The position numbers and the translations under genes are program-made. A stretch of DNA of 44,101 nucleotides from contig JABJOX010000013.1 in assembly GCA_018664115.1 (NCBI GenBank), positions 1-44,101 on the forward strand, given 5' to 3'. The stretch is from Candidatus Woesearchaeota archaeon. Its GTDB lineage: Archaea > Nanobdellota > Nanobdellia > Woesearchaeales > GW2011-AR9. A model generated the notes under the pieces. It was not told where the DNA came from, made no database searches, and saw nothing but the letters and a program-made list of their open reading frames with translations. This document shows, in pieces, positions 18,605-27,172 of the stretch (its first letter is position 1; each line of letters begins with the position of its first letter).

Positions 18605-19930
18605 TTATGCTTTTGCTTTATGTTTATGTGTGCCCATGTGCTTATAACGATGTCTAGGATGATGATTCTTCTTTACAGCTTTTTCATCAACAGGGGGCAT
18701 TCTCCGTTTAATTAAAAACACTTTAATTGAACTTAAAACAATTGTTCCAGTAATGGTAACAAAAACAATTTTCGAAATAAAATGAGCATGTTGTACTCCT
18801 GCATTAATAGCTAATTGTGCAATCGCTGCTGCTGCTAATCCTCGCGCAAAAATAGCATTAACTAATAATCTACTTTCCGGCAACATTTTTTTGGTAAGCA
18901 ACGAAGATGCACCTCTAGTAAACATTAATACTATTGATAACACCACCCCAATTAAAATAGCTTTCCAATCAGAAATATCAATCATAATTCCAATGTAAAC
19001 AAAAAAGAATGTTTTCAAAAGAAATGATACTTGATGATAAAAAAATTCTTCTGATGGCGTAGTTACCGAAACGCCCAACTCACCTTTAAGTGCTTTTTTC
19101 TTTTCTTTAGCTTCTTTACTTAATATTCCTTTAATTATCGAAGACAACTGTTTAGAATTCTTTAGAATTAATCCAAAGAATAACGCTGCAATTGCTCCAT
19201 TACCCCGCAAAAATTCTGCTACGACATAAATTAAAAATAAGTAAGCAATGGCGATCATGTAATTGTGCTCTTTGAAAACTCTTAAGATTAAAAAAATCCA
19301 AAGTACTCCCCCAATTAAACCCACCAGTATCGCTACTGCAAATAAACTTACTAGTTGAGTTAATATATTTTGTATTCCAAAACCACCCAACTTAAGAATT
19401 TCAATCACAGTTAAAGAAAAAACAATACAAAAAACATCTGTTAAAGCAGATTCTAAAGCTAATAACGAATATAATCTCTCACTAATTTTAACTTGTTTCA
19501 AAATAGGAATAACAAAAGATGAAGATACTCCCCCCAACATAAATCCCCCTAAAAGAGATAAGACGAATGAAAATCCTCCCACCCAAAAACCAAATCCCCA
19601 TAAAATCGCGGCAACAATTAACGAAGAAATAACAAAATTAAAAATTGTCATAATAAAACTTTCCGAAAATTCCCGAATTAATGATGGTAAACTAATATTG
19701 AATGCTCCGTCAAATAATAAAAATACTAAAGTAAAAGTGGTAAACACAGGTGCCAGTGAAACTAAATCAGAAGGAGAAATTATTTTTAAAGCAAAAGGAC
19801 CTATAATAAATCCTAACGCAATTAGGAATAAAACGTCTGGCACGCTAAATTTTCTAAAAAACCATTCTGCAAAAAATCCGAAAAATAAAATTAGGCTAAA
19901 TGCCAATAAAATTAACGATACCGCCTCCAT
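18605..19930 (-). CDS. Cation:proton antiporter (CPA family) with His/Lys-rich C-terminal tail
   Basis: About 12 TM, GGFMLGGVSSSFVIPILK, LESALTDVFCIV; tail NHHPRHRYKHMGTHKHKAKA. Confidence 0.85.
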   Translation of the reverse strand: MEAVSLILLAFSLILFFGFFAEWFFRKFSVPDVLFLIALGFIIGPFALKIISPSDLVSLAPVFTTFTLVFLLFDGAFNISLPSLIREFSESFIMTIFNFVISSLIVAAILWGFGFWVGGFSFVLSLLGGFMLGGVSSSFVIPILKQVKISERLYSLLALESALTDVFCIVFSLTVIEILKLGGFGIQNILTQLVSLFAVAILVGLIGGVLWIFLILRVFKEHNYMIAIAYLFLIYVVAEFLRGNGAIAALFFGLILKNSKQLSSIIKGILSKEAKEKKKALKGELGVSVTTPSEEFFYHQVSFLLKTFFFVYIGIMIDISDWKAILIGVVLSIVLMFTRGASSLLTKKMLPESRLLVNAIFARGLAAAAIAQLAINAGVQHAHFISKIVFVTITGTIVLSSIKVFLIKRRMPPVDEKAVKKNHHPRHRYKHMGTHKHKAKA

Positions 19931-19982
19931 AGTACTAGAATAACATTATTGGTTTATATATATTACGGAAAAACAAAGAAAA

Positions 19983-20078
19983 TTAAGCAGCAATAAAAGT
20001 GAAGAAATCTAATTCTTCATGATTGCCTTGTAAAAATTGATAATTTAAAAGATCAAAAAAATATTTTTCAGCGTTCAT
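19983..20078 (-). CDS. Candidate 31-aa microprotein overlapping the PRC-barrel gene stop
   Basis: ATGA overlap; MNAEKYFFDLLNYQFLQGNHEELDFFTFIAA*; below the ORF-track cutoff. Confidence 0.35.
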   Translation of the reverse strand: MNAEKYFFDLLNYQFLQGNHEELDFFTFIAA

Positions 20079-20356
20079 TCTGCACTTGGTTCCTCATCAT
20101 CCATTGCACCAGTAGGAACTGCACTCTTAGAAATTATTAAAATGTCACCAACCGCTTTAACTAACTGATGCGGAACAATAACTCCTTTCGCACTACCGAT
20201 AACTCTACTTAAGAAAGAATTCTTTGTAGATTTAATTTTCCAACCAGAAACTTTGTTTGTTTGAATAATACTATCTTCAACATCACCGAAATACTCACCG
20301 GTATCAGTAAATACTTTTAAATCATAAGTTTCAGACACTTTTTTCATTTTTAGCAT
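20075..20356 (-). CDS. PRC-barrel domain protein
   Basis: KVFTDTGEYFGDVEDSIIQTNKVSGWKI...GVIVPHQLVKAVGDILII; internal ATG start preferred over 20371. Confidence 0.75.
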   Translation of the reverse strand: MLKMKKVSETYDLKVFTDTGEYFGDVEDSIIQTNKVSGWKIKSTKNSFLSRVIGSAKGVIVPHQLVKAVGDILIISKSAVPTGAMDDEEPSAE

Positions 20357-20430
20357 ATTAAACCACCTCACTAATATAATTAAGTTAAATTTACTTAAGT
20401 TTAAATACTTTTCTGTATTTGAAGCTAACT

Positions 20431-21117
20431 ATGAATAACGTTATGATTATTGGTACATCACATATTGCTAAACAAAGTGTGAATGAGATTAAAACCGCCG
20501 TTAGTGCCTGGAAACCAGACATTATTGCTGTAGAACTAGATTTACAACGGGCTGCTGCTTTGATGTCTGAAGAGAAAAGTAAAGTCACTTTAGCTATGAT
20601 TCTAAAAATTGGTATAAAAGGTTATTTGTTTGCTAAAGTTGGCCAGTTTGTACAACAAAAGTTAGGTAAAATGGTTGGTGTAAGTCCTGGAAGTGAAATG
20701 AAAGAAGCTTTGAATCTAGTTCGGAAGGAGAAATTAGAAGCAGCTTTTATTGACCAACCAATTCAAATCACGTTAAAAAATTTCTCTAAGTACTTAACCT
20801 GGAAAGAAAAATTTAGATTCTTCTGGGATATGGTAAAAGGTTTGATTACTCCTAAAAAACAAATGCGAGAAATGGGTTTAGATCAATTTGACTTAACTAA
20901 AGTTCCTGGGAAAGAAGTTGTTAAGAAATTAGTTAACCAAATGCGAAAAAGATATCCTAACGTTTATCGTGCTTTAGTATCTGATCGGAATAAGTATATG
21001 GTTCGCCAAATTGTAAAAATTCTCCGTAAAAACCCAGATAAAAAGATTCTTGTAGTTATCGGTGCTGGCCATGAAGAAGGGATGCGAGAACTGCTGTTGA
21101 AAGTCGATGTTGTTTAG
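20431..21117 (+). CDS. TraB/PrgY-family protein
   Basis: MIIGTSHIAKQSVNEIKTAVSAWKPDIIAVELDLQRAAAL and C-terminal KKILVVIGAGHEEGM. ATG 20431 preferred over TTG 20419; upstream TTTAAATA box. Confidence 0.9.
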   Translation: MNNVMIIGTSHIAKQSVNEIKTAVSAWKPDIIAVELDLQRAAALMSEEKSKVTLAMILKIGIKGYLFAKVGQFVQQKLGKMVGVSPGSEMKEALNLVRKEKLEAAFIDQPIQITLKNFSKYLTWKEKFRFFWDMVKGLITPKKQMREMGLDQFDLTKVPGKEVVKKLVNQMRKRYPNVYRALVSDRNKYMVRQIVKILRKNPDKKILVVIGAGHEEGMRELLLKVDVV

Positions 21118-21120
21118 AAA
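21017..21120 (+). repeat. Left copy of 104-bp direct repeat (3' end of the TraB-family gene)
   Basis: 97/104 identical, ungapped, to 22353-22456. Confidence 0.95.
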
Positions 21121-21123
21121 TTG

Positions 21124-22308
21124 TTAAGAACAAGGAACTTTAAACCCATGACTTGGCTTATTCGGAACTTGACATAATGTCTGTTTCATCATCTTTTCTG
21201 CTTTATAAAAAACATACTCCCTTTCATTACAACTTAAAATTTCATTCTGAGACATAGAAAATAAAAGATTAATCTCAGCACCATAAACACTTACCCAATC
21301 CCTATCCCCAATATGAGGAGGATTATCTTTTTCACAAATTATATGCCCCAATTTTTCATTATGAGATAATTCATCAAAGTTGTGATTTGCTTCATGATAT
21401 AATGTGGAGGCATAATCTATTTTTTCTTCAAGAGCGTTTTCATGTAACATTCTTACACAAACATAGATTGTACCTTGACCCAACTTATTCTTTGCAATAG
21501 GGCCTTCAAAAATTGTAGGAGAACATCCTATTTCTTCAAAATTTTCACCGTAACTTTCAGGTTGAGAACCATCATAATAAACAAGATTATTGTCTTTAAC
21601 AAAATCATAAGCGTTGACAAACTGATTTATTAGCATATTCTTAGGTTTGACATTACTAGTATATTTTAACACTGTAAGATATTTAATGAGATATTCAAAA
21701 TTATTCTTTTTTTCTCCAATAATTCCATTAAAACAGAAAGTTTCTACACCAAAGAACGATAATTTCTCACAAGAATTAGAAGAAAACTTATTCTGAATTC
21801 CTAAAAAATAATCAAAGCTACTTTGGTCCTTATAATGAACACTTAAAGAATTGCCCTTATCTAAAACTTTTTCTTCATCAATATTAGAGTAACCAAAATA
21901 TTCCAATAATCTATACAAATCCGTTCTACCTACAAAATTTTCTGCAATAAATAAACTTTCACAATCTGATTTTGAAGAAGTAAGCCAAACATTTTCATCA
22001 TTTATTTTTAAATAACATCCAATTTTAATACTTTCTAAAACCTTTTTTGCAATTTGTAATCTTCTGGTGGGATCAATCTTGTAAATTTTCGTATCCCTAT
22101 ATCTCTTTTTAAAAGAATAATAAGTTTCACCAACTAATGCTTCCGATTGGTTTGCTTCATTAATAACTAAAGTGAGTTCTTCAATAGTAAAATTTTCCAT
22201 CTCTGCTTCAATCTCTTCATCAGAATAATCCCCATTACAACCAACTAGAATTAAAAATAATAATGAAATTATAATTACACCTATCATCCTCATTATTATT
22301 TTCATCAT
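21124..22308 (-). CDS. Putative lipoprotein with HExxH metallopeptidase-like motif
   Basis: Signal/lipobox IIISLLFLILVGC; STLYHEANHNFDE; downstream GAEINLLF could supply a third ligand. TATA-like ttatatatat near 22325-22335 favours a start at ~22308 or ~22293 over 22338. Confidence 0.7.
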   Translation of the reverse strand: MMKIIMRMIGVIIISLLFLILVGCNGDYSDEEIEAEMENFTIEELTLVINEANQSEALVGETYYSFKKRYRDTKIYKIDPTRRLQIAKKVLESIKIGCYLKINDENVWLTSSKSDCESLFIAENFVGRTDLYRLLEYFGYSNIDEEKVLDKGNSLSVHYKDQSSFDYFLGIQNKFSSNSCEKLSFFGVETFCFNGIIGEKKNNFEYLIKYLTVLKYTSNVKPKNMLINQFVNAYDFVKDNNLVYYDGSQPESYGENFEEIGCSPTIFEGPIAKNKLGQGTIYVCVRMLHENALEEKIDYASTLYHEANHNFDELSHNEKLGHIICEKDNPPHIGDRDWVSVYGAEINLLFSMSQNEILSCNEREYVFYKAEKMMKQTLCQVPNKPSHGFKVPCS

Positions 22309-22352
22309 TCTTAATATTTCAAAGATATATATAAACATTTCTTTGAATCACT

Positions 22353-22456
22353 AAATTCTTCGTAAAAACCCAGATAAAAAGATTCTCGTTGTTATCGGTG
22401 CTGGCCATCAAGAAGGTATGCGAGAATTGCTGTTGAAGGTCGATGTTGTTTAGAAA
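22353..22456 (+). pseudogene. Orphan copy of the TraB-family gene 3' end (right direct repeat)
   Basis: Encodes ILRKNPDKKILVVIGAGHQEGMRELLLKVDVV*; 7 substitutions relative to 21017-21120, only one of them nonsynonymous (E to Q). Confidence 0.93.
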
Positions 22457-22485
22457 CCACTTCCCAGTAAATAATTCTCAAAAAG

Positions 22486-22493
22486 TTTATAAA
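22486..22493 (+). promoter_or_regulatory. TATA box for RNase P RNA
   Basis: TTTATAAA about 25-30 nt upstream of the RNA 5' end. Confidence 0.6.
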
Positions 22494-22514
22494 GATGGGA
22501 CTAAAATATACTAA

Positions 22515-22850
22515 TAGGTAGGAGTGGTATTTAGCTTACGGTTTTAAATTGAGGAAAGTCCGCCCACTATTAACAAACTGCTTACGAGAGTAAGGATCAG
22601 AAATGGTCAGCTCTGGCTCAGAAACGACACGTCCTGTCAAATGGAATGATAAAGAGTCCATGTAATGGCGAAGCATTCAGAGATGAATGTGAGTTAACCT
22701 TTTGACGTCTTGACAGGGAACGATGAAACGGCGAATCTCAGTTAGTGCAAGTTGGTTCAACGCTTAGTAGAATGCTAAAACAAACCATCGTTATCACAAT
22801 GTTGATAATTCGGGTTTGACAAAAGGCGGCTTATTCCACCCTACCTACTT
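22515..22850 (+). ncRNA. rnpB: RNase P RNA (archaeal)
   Basis: P1 pairing AGGTAGG...CCTACCT, CR-I gaggaaagtcc, agaaacgacac, ggttcaacgcttagtagaatgctaaaacaaacc, CR-V gacaaaaggcggctta. Confidence 0.95.
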
Positions 22851-22851
22851 T

Positions 22852-23352
22852 TTATATTAAATTAAATCTTCTTAAAATGCTCATATAAGCATGATATCTT
22901 ATTCCTAAATCAAGATCTTGAACTTCATTAGGACTTACCCAACGTAACTCCGCTACTTCTTCACAGTCAACTTTTAAATTGGTTTCATCTAAATCCCCTA
23001 TATCAACCAAAAAAGCATGAAGACGAATTTCAAAGTCGGGTAATTTTTTATTTTTAAACCAATAACTTATATGATTTGTAAGCATTTCTTTTTTGAATTC
23101 TTTTAAATCAATTCCTAGTTCTTCATTTATTTCTCTGATTAATGCTTTGTTAGGGTCTTCATTTTCTTCAATTCCTCCTTGAGGAAACTTATATGTGTTT
23201 TTATCAACAAAAGATTTATCTAGAGAATTATTTCTGGGATTTAATATAATTAACAATTTCCCATCTTTTCTTCTAAGTAAACCTAGTGCTGTATTGCGGT
23301 AATCTTTTCCAAGTTTTGCCATTTTTCTAATTCGTATGTTGTTGGTGAACAT
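22852..23352 (-). CDS. Nudix hydrolase (RppH-like)
   Basis: Nudix box GGIEENEDPNKALIREINEELGI; KFPQGG. Confidence 0.92.
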   Translation of the reverse strand: MFTNNIRIRKMAKLGKDYRNTALGLLRRKDGKLLIILNPRNNSLDKSFVDKNTYKFPQGGIEENEDPNKALIREINEELGIDLKEFKKEMLTNHISYWFKNKKLPDFEIRLHAFLVDIGDLDETNLKVDCEEVAELRWVSPNEVQDLDLGIRYHAYMSILRRFNLI

Positions 23353-23981
23353 AAAGAGATATCTATGGATAAACTAATTATGTTGTGAAGTTTATCAGGG
23401 CTTTTAGTTCCGTCTAATCGGATCATTTTTTCTTTTAAATAATCTTCTGCTCTGTTGATTGTATCTTGCCATAAGTCATATCCTCTTCGAACGTTTTCTC
23501 TCCTAAATTCAGTTTTAGTGTAATCATCATCGGATACTCTTTCTAACAAAACATCTTTTGGGACATCAATAACAAAATATTGTTCTGGATGTAAATTAGT
23601 AGACAAAAAAGCATCTTCAAATTTTGTATCTTTATCCTGTTGTCTTAACATGAACCATCTTGACAAATAACATCTGTCCATTAACAATACTCCCTCGGGA
23701 TTAGTGCTAATAAATGAAGCATATTTATCTTCATTTTCATTTGATAAAACTTGATAAGCAAGATTCCAATCTTGATAATTTTTATTATTATTAGCTTGCC
23801 AAATTTTCCACCAGTCAGAACTGGGGTCTGTGAAATTGTCTAACCCTTTTCCTGGTCTTGAACCATCACCCCTAAGAACACCTACCGGAACAGAAAGACT
23901 TTCTAAATGTTCTTTCATTTTACTAATTTGAGTGCCTTTACCACTCCGATTAAGACCATCAAAAGAAATTATTTGTCCCAT
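23283..23981 (-). CDS. Thymidylate kinase-like P-loop kinase
   Basis: IISFDGLNRSGKGTQ P-loop, LLMDRCYLSRW DR motif; C-terminus overlaps the Nudix ORF. Confidence 0.8.
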   Translation of the reverse strand: MGQIISFDGLNRSGKGTQISKMKEHLESLSVPVGVLRGDGSRPGKGLDNFTDPSSDWWKIWQANNNKNYQDWNLAYQVLSNENEDKYASFISTNPEGVLLMDRCYLSRWFMLRQQDKDTKFEDAFLSTNLHPEQYFVIDVPKDVLLERVSDDDYTKTEFRRENVRRGYDLWQDTINRAEDYLKEKMIRLDGTKSPDKLHNIISLSIDISLCSPTTYELEKWQNLEKITAIQH

Positions 23982-25462
23982 TATTGTAATTCCCCTTTTT
24001 CATAAAAAGATAGAGGTGTTGAACCTTCATATGCTTTTGCTGCTGCTAAATAAGACATACTCATTAATGCCACTGAACCTTCATGTTGTTCTAAAGAGGA
24101 TTTCAATTTTCCTTTTGGAATTTCACCATTAACCGCCATCATAAATTCACAAAAACAAGATCCTCTAGCATCTTCTTGATGCCCCCTACTATAACCTTTA
24201 AGTCCTTGTTCGTTCACTTTACCAAATTGTACAACTTCAAATTCTGGCAAGTCAACTCCAAGAGCTTTTGAATTTCTAAAAATATAAACATCAGAATGGA
24301 GCTCTCCTCCAATAAGACCACTACCTTTTAAACTATCATTATCTATCTGGTCCGATTGATAAGAAACATAATAAATAACTTGAAATGGCCCTTGATGTAC
24401 AATATGAGTTTCATGTCTAATCCTACCATTTCCTTTGTATAAATTATTTCTTGCATCTACCCAAGAACGTTTACTAAAACCATTATGTAATAAAGAGAAA
24501 TGGATATTAGTTATTTTCAAATCATCTTTCATTAATGAAATATTAACATGGGCATCAATTTCTCCAAACCCTTTTGTCTTTTCGATAAATTCTTCATTAG
24601 TTAAATTAAATTTTCCATTCGAATAACTATTACCAAAAATTTTTTTATAATCTTCAACATTTAATTGAGTGATCCAGTCATTCGGACGAATAAAATTCGC
24701 ATAACATTCAATCTTATTATGTTTTTTGTTTTTTGCAATTTGAGTATACCAATACATAACATCAAAAAAATGATACCCACTATGACTACATTTTCCAATA
24801 CCACCATTATATCCATGATAATCTAAATTAATAACTTCATCTGGCATTCTCCACTGACCATCACTATGTTGACAAACAATAGAAGTTACAGGACAATTGG
24901 TTCGTTCATAAATTCTTTCAAGTTCCGCCTTAACTCGATTAACTGCAGGGTGATATCTTCTTTGAGATAAACAACTAAGAATCAAGTCTGGATATTTTAT
25001 TTCAGTTTCTTTATATTTTTTAAGAAGCTCTTTATAATCTTCCATTATCTTTATTGCTTGTTTTGGTTCAGTACTTGCATTAACTTGAGTGGTTACAGGT
25101 TTATCAGTAAGAATATGTAATCCGTTTTCTAAAGCAAAATTAATGTATGTTTTATGTGCTAAAGGGTCGGTTGATAATATTACCGCATTAATATTATACT
25201 TTTTGACTAACTTTTGTAGATTAAGATAATCTTTTTTGGCTAATTTAAATTCAGAATTATAATTAGGAGCAACAAAATAAGTATCTGAATTAATATCATG
25301 ATCTTTAAGATATTTTATTGTCTCTTTTTTTAACTTGTCTATTTCAACAACTAACTTTAAGTCCGTATTGTATTTTTCATGATATTTTTTAATTAAAGGC
25401 AAATAAATTCTTTTTGCATGTGGCCCACATCCAATAACCATAACATTGTTTGTTTGTTTCAT
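23981..25462 (-). CDS. Gfo/Idh/MocA-like NAD(P)-dependent oxidoreductase, divergent
   Basis: N-terminal VMVIGCGPHAKRIYLPLI Rossmann motif, AVILSTDPLAHKTYINFALENGLHILTDKPVT (typical DKP motif). Confidence 0.8.
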   Translation of the reverse strand: MKQTNNVMVIGCGPHAKRIYLPLIKKYHEKYNTDLKLVVEIDKLKKETIKYLKDHDINSDTYFVAPNYNSEFKLAKKDYLNLQKLVKKYNINAVILSTDPLAHKTYINFALENGLHILTDKPVTTQVNASTEPKQAIKIMEDYKELLKKYKETEIKYPDLILSCLSQRRYHPAVNRVKAELERIYERTNCPVTSIVCQHSDGQWRMPDEVINLDYHGYNGGIGKCSHSGYHFFDVMYWYTQIAKNKKHNKIECYANFIRPNDWITQLNVEDYKKIFGNSYSNGKFNLTNEEFIEKTKGFGEIDAHVNISLMKDDLKITNIHFSLLHNGFSKRSWVDARNNLYKGNGRIRHETHIVHQGPFQVIYYVSYQSDQIDNDSLKGSGLIGGELHSDVYIFRNSKALGVDLPEFEVVQFGKVNEQGLKGYSRGHQEDARGSCFCEFMMAVNGEIPKGKLKSSLEQHEGSVALMSMSYLAAAKAYEGSTPLSFYEKGELQ

Positions 25463-25674
25463 TTACAACATAATTGCTTTTTTACTTATTAAAATGTGTA
25501 GCAATAAAGTATACAACTTCTAGTTTTTAACTTTAAAAAAAAAGATTTTAATGTATATTTAATAGATACAAAAGCATTAAACCGGAAATAACAATTTAAA
25601 AAACATTATTTTTGAGTTAAGAAACAAAAAAAATCCAAAAACCTTATAAAACCAATAAAACTTAAGACATTAAA

Positions 25675-25845
25675 ATGGCAAATGATAAAATCAGAATGCC
25701 CTCTGGACAAGGAGGACTAACCAGATACTTTGATGAGTTCAAATCCCGAATAGAATTTTCTCCAGCAGCGGTAATTGTTCTTTCAGTCGTAATTATGATT
25801 ATTATAATTTTACTACACTACTTTGGAGGAAACTGGTTCCAATGA
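25675..25845 (+). CDS. Preprotein translocase subunit Sec61-beta (SecG, archaeal)
   Basis: 56-aa ORF missed by the track: MANDKIRMPSGQGGLTRYFDEFKSRIEFSPAAVIVLSVVIMIIIILLHYFGGNWFQ*; ATGA overlap with NAC. Confidence 0.92.
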   Translation: MANDKIRMPSGQGGLTRYFDEFKSRIEFSPAAVIVLSVVIMIIIILLHYFGGNWFQ

Positions 25846-26186
25846 TACCAGGAATGAACCCTAGAAAAGTACAACAGATGATGAAGCAGATGGGTATTCA
25901 ACAAGTTGAAGTTCCTGCTACTGAAGTTATCATTAGAACTGAAGAAAAAGAAATTATTATTACTAATCCTTCTGTGCAAAGAGTTAATATGATGGGCAAT
26001 GAAAACTTTCAAATTTCTGGAAATATTGAAGAAAGACAATTATCTACTACCCCAGACATTTCTGAAGATGATGTTAAAACCGTTATGGAACAAGCTCATG
26101 TTTCTAAAGAAGAAGCAAAAAAAGCAATCGAGAATGCAAATGGCGATTTAGCAGAAGCAATTATGAGTTTTAACAAAGAAGAGTAA
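25842..26186 (+). CDS. nac: Nascent polypeptide-associated complex protein (archaeal NAC)
   Basis: MIPGMNPRKVQQMMKQMGI...; C-terminal UBA-like EDDVKTVMEQAHVSKEEAKKAIENANGDLAEAIMSF. Confidence 0.95.
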   Translation: MIPGMNPRKVQQMMKQMGIQQVEVPATEVIIRTEEKEIIITNPSVQRVNMMGNENFQISGNIEERQLSTTPDISEDDVKTVMEQAHVSKEEAKKAIENANGDLAEAIMSFNKEE

Positions 26187-26233
26187 CTTTCTAACAAAAC
26201 TATTTTATACCTAAACAACTTTCTAAGTAAATA

Positions 26234-26722
26234 ATGCCAACTTCCACAGATTTTCTGAAAGCAAAAGATAACGCCACTCAGAAATACGAAGGAGCAAGAC
26301 ATTTGCTTAATATCACTTTCCCAACAGTAAAAGATCCAAAACTGTTGTTAGGAGTTATTGATAATTTGGTTTGTTCTATGGAACATTCAATTGAAGCCAT
26401 TTTGATCTATGAAAGATTGTTAAGAATGGTTCCAATATATTCTGAAAATCCCAAAAGCCAGTTTAATATGTTCAGACAAAAATCTATGAACAGAAATAAT
26501 ATCTCTCCAGAATATGTTAATTTGTATTTAGAATTAAAAGATATTTTAGAACTGCACAAAAAAAGTCCGATGTCTTTTCAAAGAGGAAACAAGTTTGTAA
26601 TTTGTAATAAAGATTATATGTTGAAAACCTTATCAATCAACGATATTCGTAAATATTTAGAACAAACTAAAGAATTCTTAGATATTACTGAGAATGTTAT
26701 CAGTAAATATGGCCAAAGTTAA
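26234..26722 (+). CDS. Hypothetical alpha-helical protein
   Basis: 162-aa ORF; segment VIDNLVCSMEHSIEAIL resembles ALDRLIDVYNLTIEALL of 1616..2095. Confidence 0.75.
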   Translation: MPTSTDFLKAKDNATQKYEGARHLLNITFPTVKDPKLLLGVIDNLVCSMEHSIEAILIYERLLRMVPIYSENPKSQFNMFRQKSMNRNNISPEYVNLYLELKDILELHKKSPMSFQRGNKFVICNKDYMLKTLSINDIRKYLEQTKEFLDITENVISKYGQS

Positions 26723-26770
26723 TGTAAGAAAACAAAAACATTTAAAACCTAAAATATTATTCTAACAAAT

Positions 26771-27172
26771 ATGGGATTTTTAGACAAAATAAAATTTTGG
26801 AAAAAAGAAGACGATTTTGGCGATTTTGATAATAAGATTGATCAACATATGGAAAAAAGTGATGATTTGTTTAAAGGAGACGATTTAGGTTTAGACCAAA
26901 AACCTCCTGGATTAGGTGAAAAATCCCCTTTTGATCAACCAACAGAAACGCAACCAGACTTGTTAGCGGGAACGCCTCCTGAACAACCGGCAGCTTTCCA
27001 AGCCCAACAACAAATGCAAGCTCCTAGTGGCACTGATACAGGAAAAAGAGATTTAGAATTACTAAGCAGTAAACTTGATACCATTAAAGCAATCCTTAAT
27101 TCTATGGATCAAAGAATCGCTAACATTGAAAGATCTGCGGGAACTGTTAAGAAAGAAGAAAAATTATGGTAA
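26771..27172 (+). CDS. Hypothetical protein with low-complexity middle and C-terminal coiled-coil
   Basis: 133 aa, MGFLDKIKFWKKEDDFGDFD..., P/Q-rich linker, KLDTIKAILNSMDQRIANIE; 7-nt overlap with lspA. Confidence 0.75.
   Translation: MGFLDKIKFWKKEDDFGDFDNKIDQHMEKSDDLFKGDDLGLDQKPPGLGEKSPFDQPTETQPDLLAGTPPEQPAAFQAQQQMQAPSGTDTGKRDLELLSSKLDTIKAILNSMDQRIANIERSAGTVKKEEKLW

Noticed and set aside
21117-22352. Classical transposon or integrase element between the TraB tails
   Set aside because: No transposase or integrase ORF and no terminal inverted repeats seen; only the 104-bp gene-tail direct repeat is supported, so it is reported as a recombination finding rather than a named mobile element.
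24435-24626. Plus-strand 63-aa ORF within the oxidoreductase
   Set aside because: Antisense to a well-supported CDS.
25734-25752. tRNA TpsiC-like string GAGTTCAAATCCCG
   Set aside because: It lies in frame in Sec61-beta (EFKSR); no acceptor or anticodon stems around it. No convincing tRNA was seen in the window.
26185-26226. AACTTTCTAA repeated twice after nac (32-bp spacing), considered as a third tail echo
   Set aside because: Only 10 bp in very AT-rich DNA and not coding for the NAC C-terminus; could be chance.
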